A stretch of DNA of 64,000 nucleotides, taken from Actinoallomurus vinaceus (GTDB lineage: Bacteria > Actinomycetota > Actinomycetes > Streptosporangiales > Streptosporangiaceae). The notes beneath the pieces were generated by a model, which had not been told where the DNA came from, did not search any database, and saw nothing but the letters and a program-made list of their open reading frames with translations. Below are positions 58,637 through 64,000 of this stretch, one piece after another (positions within the stretch are counted from its first letter, which is position 1; each line of letters starts with the position of its first letter). The stretch covers positions 62,001-126,000 of the forward strand of contig NZ_BAABHK010000006.1 in NCBI RefSeq assembly GCF_039542055.1, in the 5' to 3' direction. Both the position numbers and the translations under genes were made by a program.

Positions 58637-59209
58637 ATGACGATCTCGCTGCCCATCGATACCGAGGCGAACGCGCTGCTGAACCGCAGCCCGCTGGCGC
58701 TGCTGATCGGGATGCTGCTCGACCAGCAGGTGCCGCTCGAGCGCGCGTTCGCGGCGCCGTACGAGTTGGCGCGCCGGCTCGGGCGTGACCCCGACGCCGA
58801 GGAACTGGCCCGGTACGACCCTGACGCGCTCGTGGCGGTCTTCAGCGAGCGTCCCGCCTTGCACAGGTACCCCAAGGCGATGGCGGCCCGTGTGCAGGCT
58901 CTCAGCCGCGCCGTGCTGGAGGAGTACGACGGGGCGGCCGAGCGGATCTGGACGGAGGCGGCGACCGGCCGCGAGCTGCTGAACCGGATCGGCGCGCTGC
59001 CCGGGTTCGGCGACCAGAAGGCCCGGATCTTCCTGGCGCTGCTCGGCAAGCGGCTCGACGTACGGCCGGAGGGCTGGCGCGAGGCGGCCGGCCACTATGG
59101 CGACGAGGGCGCCCACCGCTCGGTCGCGGACATCGTCGACGAGGAGTCCCTGGGCCTGGTCCGCGCCTACAAACAGGAGATGAAGGCCGCGGCCAAGGCC
59201 CGGACGTGA
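58637..59209 (+). CDS. HhH-GPD base-excision DNA repair protein
   Basis: 190 residues from the ATG at 58637 (GGGAGGA upstream). It opens with ALLNRSPLALLIGMLLDQQVPLERAFAAPYEL, typical of this actinobacterial group, and has a helix-hairpin-helix at LLNRIGALPGFGDQKARIFLALLGKRL near 115-140. As in other short members there is no iron-sulphur Cys cluster. It probably removes a damaged base, though substrate and catalytic residue are not certain. A 17-bp AT-rich palindrome begins right after its stop. Confidence 0.85.
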   Translation: MTISLPIDTEANALLNRSPLALLIGMLLDQQVPLERAFAAPYELARRLGRDPDAEELARYDPDALVAVFSERPALHRYPKAMAARVQALSRAVLEEYDGAAERIWTEAATGRELLNRIGALPGFGDQKARIFLALLGKRLDVRPEGWREAAGHYGDEGAHRSVADIVDEESLGLVRAYKQEMKAAAKART

Positions 59210-59226
59210 TTTACAAAGCTTGTAAA
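59210..59226. promoter_or_regulatory. AT-rich palindrome after the HhH gene
   Basis: TTTACAA-AGC-TTGTAAA, a perfect 7-bp inverted repeat that stands out in GC-rich DNA. It begins at the base after the TGA. It is more like an operator than a terminator, but no gene starts just downstream. Confidence 0.4.
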
Positions 59227-59565
59227 ACCGGGAAATGTGCCATGGAGTCGACAAGTCGCTGGAACCACCCCGTTCGGAGCGCTCACCGCACCTGCGGGAC
59301 GACACGGGACTCGCCGAGATCGGGGATGTCGCCCGCCAGGTGACGATCGGCCCCTATCATCATGCTTCCCGCCGGACGCGCGGTCTCGTACCGGGTGATC
59401 GGAGGGTGACCGGAGGGCGCGCCTGGCGCGGTCGCCGGAATAACGATGCCGTACGGGGCTTCCGTCGGCGCCGAAGCATCGAGATGATGAAAACCTGACT
59501 CCGAGCGGTGTTGTGATGGAGGCGGGAGCGCTAGCCTGCTCCCATTCACCCATAGTGATGCGGAA
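59210..59565. other. Gene-free stretch before the PP2C gene
   Basis: About 355 bases. After the palindrome there is no frame with ribosome site and protein-like composition; an open frame at 59235-59498 is Arg-rich and without support. The promoter of the phosphatase gene must be here, but no clear hexamers were found. Confidence 0.5.
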
Positions 59566-61665
59566 ATGCCTCGCAGTAGGTCCGAGCGCGCGACGGAGGT
59601 GTCGACGGTGAGCACCGATACGTCTGTGCCGCACCCCCGGATCTCCGGTCTCGACGCGTCGGACTCGGCGCTGTTCGCCACGTTGCTTCGGGAGGCTCCG
59701 ATCCGGTTCGCGCTCTTCGACAACGACCTGCGCTTCAAGCGCGCCAACGAGATGCTGGCGCGCATGCATGGCGTGAGCGTCGCCGACCTCGAGGGCAACC
59801 GGCCCGCCGAGGTCATCTCCGGGGAGATCGGTGGCCTCATCGAGTCCTCCGCCCGCAAGGCCCTCGAGGAGGACCGCCCGGTCCTGGACGTCGACCTGCC
59901 GCTCGGCGACCGGCACTGGGCCCACTCCTGGTTCCCCGCACACAGCGCCGAGGGCGAGCTGTCCGGGGTCGTCATGGTCGCCGTCGACGTCACCGACCGT
60001 GTCCTTGCGGAGCGGTCGATCCGCCGCAAGGAGGAGCGTTACCGCTCCCTCGTCGAGGCCAGCTCCCAGGTGGTGTGGGTGACCACGCCGTCCGGCGAGG
60101 TGGTCGACGACGCGCCCGAGTGGCGGGCGATCACCGGCCAGACGCACGAGGAGTACGCCACCGAGGGCTGGCTGGGCGCCGTGCACACGGAGGACCGGCC
60201 GCGCATCGAGGAGACCTGGCGGACCTGCGTCACCAACGACCGGATCTTCGAGGCCACCTACCGCATCCGCACGCGCGCGGGCGGCTACCGCAACTACGAC
60301 GTGCGCGCGGTGCCGATCCGCCGCGACGGCGAGATCGTCGAGTGGGTCGGCGCCAACACCGACGTCACCGGCAAGCGCGAGGCCGAGGAGATGCGCGGCC
60401 GCCTCACCGAGCAGCTGTCGGCCGCCGCGCTGCGCACCGCGCGGCTCCAGCAGGCGACGTCCATGCTGGCCGAGGCGCTGACCGTCAACCAGGTCGTCTC
60501 GGTGATCACCGAGGTCGGCCGGTCCGCGATCGGCGCCGACCGGTCGGCCGTCGCCCTCCTGGAGGACGACAAGCTCCGGCTGCGCATGATCACTCCGGGT
60601 GGCATCCCGGAGCTCCCGGGCCCCGCCCGGGAGGAGATCGGCATCGACGGCGCCAGCGTCATGTCGATCGCGGTCCGTGAGCGGCGCCCGTTCCTGGCGG
60701 AGAACCCGGTGAGCCTGCGGCTGCAGCTCAAGGGCGACGAGATCGCCGACTTCGTCCGGCGCACCGACGAGCGCGCGTGGGTCGGCCTGCCGCTGCTGGC
60801 CGCCGGCCGCGCCCTCGGCGCGCTGCGGTTCTCCTTCACCCGGCCCCGGGAGATCACCGAGGAGGAGCGGGTCTTCCTGGAGGCCCTGGCCGGTCAGTGC
60901 GCGCTCGCGGTCGAGCGGGCGACGCTGTTCGAGCGGGAGCACAAGACCGCCGAGGCGTTGCAGCGCAGCCTGCTGCCCGACCGGCTCCCGCAGCTGCCGG
61001 CGATGCGCCTGGCCGCCCGCTACCACCCGGCGACGCGACACGTTCAGGTCGGTGGCGACTGGTACGACGCCTTCCCGCTGCAGGACGGCCGGGTGGCCAT
61101 CGCGATCGGTGACGTCATGGGCAAGGGCGTCAAGGCGGCCGCGGGCATGGGCCGGGTGCGCAACGCCTTGCGCGCCCTCGCGCTGAACGATCCGCGTCCG
61201 GCCGCGGTGATCACCGGCCTCGACCGGCTGTTCGCCGCGACCGAGGGATGGGAGCAGATCACCACCCTCGCGTACGCCGTCATCGACCCCGCGACCGGCG
61301 AAGGCATGATCAGCAACGCGGGTCATCTCCCGCCGCTGCGGATCTTCCCGGACGCGCCTCCGCGGGTCAGCACCGCGGAGGCCGGCACGCCGCTCGGCTG
61401 GCCCTCCGAGCGAGAAGAGACAATTTTTTCGGTCCCACCCGGCAACACTGTGGTCTTCTACTCCGATGGACTGGTGGAGAACCGTAGACGGGGGCTCGAT
61501 GCCGGTCTCGACGAGATCGTCTCGATCGCCGCCGCTGCCCCATCGGAGGTGCTTGCAGATCCTGAGATACTCGTTGACTTCTTGGTCGACCGGATGCTGG
61601 CCGGGTACGACCATGATGATGACGTGACAGTACTTGCCCTACATGTTCCGCCGAAGACGGCGTAG
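59566..61665 (+). CDS. PAS-GAF SpoIIE-type protein phosphatase (PP2C)
   Basis: 699 residues. Domains in order: a PAS-like sensor (about 35-140: IRFALFDNDLRFKRANEMLARMHG), a second PAS/PAC (about 150-275: LVEASSQVVWVTTPSGEVVDDAPEWRAITGQ), a GAF domain (about 295-465) and a SpoIIE-type PP2C phosphatase (about 490-695). The phosphatase acids are intact: VGGDWYDAF near 493, GDVMGKGVKAAAGMG near 515, and DHDDDVTVLALHV at the end. It should dephosphorylate an anti-anti-sigma factor in response to a signal sensed by PAS or GAF, a common way to release a stress sigma factor. Confidence 0.92.
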   Translation: MPRSRSERATEVSTVSTDTSVPHPRISGLDASDSALFATLLREAPIRFALFDNDLRFKRANEMLARMHGVSVADLEGNRPAEVISGEIGGLIESSARKALEEDRPVLDVDLPLGDRHWAHSWFPAHSAEGELSGVVMVAVDVTDRVLAERSIRRKEERYRSLVEASSQVVWVTTPSGEVVDDAPEWRAITGQTHEEYATEGWLGAVHTEDRPRIEETWRTCVTNDRIFEATYRIRTRAGGYRNYDVRAVPIRRDGEIVEWVGANTDVTGKREAEEMRGRLTEQLSAAALRTARLQQATSMLAEALTVNQVVSVITEVGRSAIGADRSAVALLEDDKLRLRMITPGGIPELPGPAREEIGIDGASVMSIAVRERRPFLAENPVSLRLQLKGDEIADFVRRTDERAWVGLPLLAAGRALGALRFSFTRPREITEEERVFLEALAGQCALAVERATLFEREHKTAEALQRSLLPDRLPQLPAMRLAARYHPATRHVQVGGDWYDAFPLQDGRVAIAIGDVMGKGVKAAAGMGRVRNALRALALNDPRPAAVITGLDRLFAATEGWEQITTLAYAVIDPATGEGMISNAGHLPPLRIFPDAPPRVSTAEAGTPLGWPSEREETIFSVPPGNTVVFYSDGLVENRRRGLDAGLDEIVSIAAAAPSEVLADPEILVDFLVDRMLAGYDHDDDVTVLALHVPPKTA

Positions 61666-61863
61666 CACGTACGAAGGACCGCTCAGTGCCCTCTAAGGTG
61701 GGTGTCACCGGGCAGGACTCCACCGCGCGGAATAGGCGAGCGTGCCAGACTGCTAAACCGACTGTGAGGCAGGGGTACGCTGCTCAGCGCATAGAGCCTG
61801 CAGGGCCGGCGCCCGACAGAGCACTGGGTAAACATAGCCACACGTTTCGTTCGAGAGGTGTTT

Positions 61864-63495
61864 GTGTCGCCTGCGAGTTCGACCTCCAAGCCGTCCGAGC
61901 TGCACGAGCACGTTGTCAGGCAATTGATCGAGCGTGGGCGTTCCCAGGGCTACCTCGAGGCCGATGACGTGCGCCGTGCGTTCGAGGAGGCCGACATTCC
62001 CGTGTCGAAGGCCTCGAGCATCTTGCGGAGTCTCAGCAAGGAGGGTGTGACCGTCATGGTGAGCGCTGCCGACTCCGCGGCGCCTAAGCGCGCGCGCAAC
62101 AGCAGCAAGCGTGCGACGCCCGCGACCAAGAAGCCCAAGACGACCACCGCCGCCGCCGCCAAAGAACAGGACACGGTCACCGCCGTCGTCGACGACGAGG
62201 TCGACACGCCGGTGCGGCCGGCCCGCGCCAAGAAGACCGCGGTCAAGCCCAAGAAGGCAGCGGCGCCCAAGAAGAAGACCGCCGAGCCGCCGGTCGTCAA
62301 GAAGGCGGCCAAGGATTCCGAGGACACCGACGAGGTCTCCGAGGCCGATCTCGAGGTCACCGACCTCGACGAAGCGGACCTCACGGACCTCGACGACGTC
62401 GAGGACGCCGCCGACCTGGAGACGGGAGACGACGCCGACGTCGCCGTCGAGGTCGAGGCGGAGGCCGAAGAGGCCCCCGCCGCGGCGGCAACGGCCGACA
62501 AGAAGCCCACGTCGGAGGACGACTCCTTCGTCATCGGAGACGACGACGAGGACGCCCCCGCGCAGCAGATCGCCGCGGCCGGCGCCACCGCCGACCCGGT
62601 GAAGGACTACCTCAAGCAGATCGGTAAGGTCCCGCTGCTCAACGCCGAGCAGGAGGTCGAGCTCGCCAAGCGCATCGAGGCCGGCCTGTTCGCCGAGGAG
62701 AAGCTCGCCCTCGAGGGCGGCACGCTCGAGTTCCAGGTTCGCGAGGACCTCGAGTGGATCGCCGAGGACGGCCGCCGGGCCAAGAACCACCTGCTCGAGG
62801 CCAACCTTCGGCTCGTCGTCTCCCTCGCCAAGCGCTACACCGGGCGCGGGATGCTCTTCCTGGACCTCATCCAGGAGGGCAACCTCGGCCTGATCCGCGC
62901 GGTGGAGAAGTTCGACTACACCAAGGGTTACAAGTTCTCGACCTACGCCACGTGGTGGATCCGGCAGGCGATCACCCGCGCCATGGCCGACCAGGCGCGC
63001 ACGATCCGTATCCCGGTCCACATGGTGGAGGTCATCAACAAGCTGGCCCGCGTGCAGCGGCAGATGCTCCAGGACCTCGGCCGCGAGCCGACCCCGGAGG
63101 AGCTGGCCAAGGAGCTGGACATGACGCCTGAAAAGGTCGTCGAGGTCCAGAAGTACGGCCGGGAGCCGATCTCGCTGCACACTCCGCTCGGCGAGGACGG
63201 CGACAGCGAGTTCGGTGACCTGATCGAGGACTCCGAGGCGATCGTCCCCGCGGACGCGGTCAGCTTCACGCTCCTGCAGGAGCAGCTGCACTCGGTGCTC
63301 GACACGCTGAGTGAGCGGGAGGCCGGCGTGGTCTCGATGCGGTTCGGCCTGACGGACGGGCAGCCGAAGACCCTCGACGAGATCGGGAAGGTCTACGGCG
63401 TCACCCGCGAGCGGATCCGCCAGATCGAGTCGAAGACCATGTCGAAGCTGCGCCACCCGTCCCGGTCGCAGGTGCTGCGGGACTACCTCGACTGA
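61864..63495 (+). CDS. hrdB: RNA polymerase principal sigma factor (HrdB/RpoD)
   Basis: 543 residues from the GTG at 61864 (GAGAGG just upstream; a GTG two codons earlier overlaps that site). An N-terminal region 1.1-like helix part (about 1-60) is followed by an unusual low-complexity segment (about 70-235) that goes from Lys/Ala-rich to Asp/Glu-rich. Regions 1.2-4.2 are canonical: DPVKDYLKQIGKVPLLNAEQEVELAKRIE, region 2.4 YKFSTYATWWIRQAITRA, region 3 RIPVHMVEVINKL, and region 4.2 VTRERIRQIESKTMSKLRHPSRSQVLRDYLD. It directs housekeeping transcription. Confidence 0.96.
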   Translation: MSPASSTSKPSELHEHVVRQLIERGRSQGYLEADDVRRAFEEADIPVSKASSILRSLSKEGVTVMVSAADSAAPKRARNSSKRATPATKKPKTTTAAAAKEQDTVTAVVDDEVDTPVRPARAKKTAVKPKKAAAPKKKTAEPPVVKKAAKDSEDTDEVSEADLEVTDLDEADLTDLDDVEDAADLETGDDADVAVEVEAEAEEAPAAAATADKKPTSEDDSFVIGDDDEDAPAQQIAAAGATADPVKDYLKQIGKVPLLNAEQEVELAKRIEAGLFAEEKLALEGGTLEFQVREDLEWIAEDGRRAKNHLLEANLRLVVSLAKRYTGRGMLFLDLIQEGNLGLIRAVEKFDYTKGYKFSTYATWWIRQAITRAMADQARTIRIPVHMVEVINKLARVQRQMLQDLGREPTPEELAKELDMTPEKVVEVQKYGREPISLHTPLGEDGDSEFGDLIEDSEAIVPADAVSFTLLQEQLHSVLDTLSEREAGVVSMRFGLTDGQPKTLDEIGKVYGVTRERIRQIESKTMSKLRHPSRSQVLRDYLD

Positions 63496-63522
63496 GGTGC
63501 CCCGCCTAACGTTCCGATAACG

Positions 63523-63558
63523 AAGGGCCCGGGTCGGCATCGCCGATCCGGGCCCTTT
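63523..63558 (+). terminator. Strong terminator of hrdB
   Basis: A 16-bp stem (63523-63538 with 63542-63557, one G-T pair) around ATC, flanked by AA on the left and a T run (TTT) on the right. It starts 27 bases after the hrdB stop. Confidence 0.9.
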
Positions 63559-63591
63559 CGCGTACCGGAGTCTCGCCGTACGCATTCGGAT

Positions 63592-63710
63592 GGTGACTCA
63601 CCGTAGCTGCGGGCGACGGCCCGCCATGCGTGTGAGTGACGGAGCGGCGCACGTACAGGCGGTGACCCGCCGTACGTGAGCGGTGGACGGCCCGTCAGCC
63701 GGTGATCACG
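63592..63710 (+). repeat. Degenerate ~69-bp duplication behind hrdB
   Basis: GGTGACTCACCGTA ... GACGGCCCGCC (from 63592) and GGTGACCCGCCGTA ... GACGGCCCGTC (from 63661) are two copies in the gap between convergent hrdB and yaaA. The middle parts have diverged. Confidence 0.5.
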
Positions 63711-64000
63711 TCGAGGTCCGTGCCGGTCAACTCGGCGGTGTAGCCGAGGTCCAGCACGGTCTTCAGGAGCTCCTCCGGGCCGGCCGGGTCGGCGCCGTTC
63801 GCCAGCAGGTCGCGGGCCAGCGCGCCACGGGTCGCCTTCGCCATGTGGCTGACCACCGTCCGCCGGCCGTCCTGTTCGCGGAAGACGCGGACCCGGACCA
63901 CCGGCGCCTTCCACGCGGCGGCGTACGGCGCCGAGCGCATGTCCACCAACAGGCCGCCCGCGGGCAGGGTCTCGGTGAGGACGGGGCGCCAGACGGCCGC
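63695..64000 (-). CDS. yaaA: YaaA family (DUF328) protein, C-terminal part
   Basis: Only the last ~101 codons are in the window; the 5' end lies beyond 64000. The visible part reads VWRPVLTETLPAGGLLVDMRSAPYAAAWKA, then VVRVRVFREQDGRRTVVSHMAKATRGALARDLLANG and the tail ELLKTVLDLGYTAELT. This is the conserved C-terminal half of YaaA with its SHMAKATRG stretch. In E. coli YaaA lowers free iron and protects DNA under peroxide stress. Convergent with hrdB. Confidence 0.9.
   Translation of the reverse strand, partial: AAVWRPVLTETLPAGGLLVDMRSAPYAAAWKAPVVRVRVFREQDGRRTVVSHMAKATRGALARDLLANGADPAGPEELLKTVLDLGYTAELTGTDLDVITG

Noticed and set aside
59235..59498. 87-residue open frame in the gap before the PP2C gene
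   Set aside because: Arg-rich, no ribosome site, no motif; probably chance.
63483..63914. 143-codon leftward frame over the hrdB terminator
   Set aside because: It reads through the terminator and the yaaA gene in another frame; Pro/Gly/Arg-rich.

Overview
The window is high-GC actinomycete DNA with dense genes, frequent GTG/TTG starts and 1-4 nt translational overlaps. A HrdB-type principal sigma factor, F420-dependent luciferase-like oxidoreductases, an Scr1/DUF397 regulator locus, a PASTA-free Ser/Thr kinase, a DesKR-type two-component system and an LtrA protein all fit an actinomycete, plausibly order Streptosporangiales (Thermomonosporaceae such as Actinomadura or Actinoallomurus). The family assignment is inference; the sequence does not prove a genus.

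Layout. 1-2.2 kb: end of a DUF4247/DUF350/spermidine-synthase-like operon. 2.2-9.5 kb: rnhB, a DesRK-like two-component pair, small secreted and SIS-domain proteins, a HhH endonuclease-like protein and a large membrane-anchored double AAA (CbxX type) ATPase. 9.5-31 kb: an accessory, regulator-rich stretch in which TetR, MerR or Scr1 regulators sit next to or divergent from hydrolases, transporters and oxidoreductases, most with visible palindromic operators. It also holds gene debris: a sigma-factor/propeller chimera, a duplicated gene tail, tandem repeats at gene 3' ends and a transposase stump. 31-38.6 kb: a Ser/Thr kinase downstream of an orphan N6-adenine methylase, a lipoprotein, an EamA transporter, a solitary TnpB with a hairpin-rich 3' end, and a LuxR regulator. 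38.6-41.6 kb: PadR plus an ABC exporter. 41.7-50.8 kb: XRE/AKR/ADH/MFS/DUF2255 and MarR/NTF2/LLM clusters, a ChaB protein, BON, a patch of broken genes, and a tautomerase. 50.8-54.7 kb: a TetR-headed 5-oxoproline operon (hydro-lyase, pxpA, pxpB, pxpC). 54.9-64 kb: a large unknown protein, a molybdopterin oxidoreductase with its cytochrome b partner, HhH repair protein, a PAS-GAF-PP2C phosphatase, hrdB with a strong terminator, and the C-terminal part of yaaA.

How the genes work together. The window reads as detoxification and redox functions under local one-component control, plus core information-processing genes (rnhB, hrdB). No complete defence system, CRISPR array, rRNA or tRNA was seen. 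The most unusual signals are (i) about 50-bp tandem duplications that begin at gene 3' ends and carry a stop codon, at several loci in 9-17 kb, (ii) an in-frame chimera of a sigma factor and a beta-propeller-like protein, (iii) a 138-bp tail-to-tail coding overlap of a kinase and a flavin monooxygenase, and (iv) a lone TnpB with a candidate omega-RNA. All positions come from reading the sequence by eye; no database search was run.
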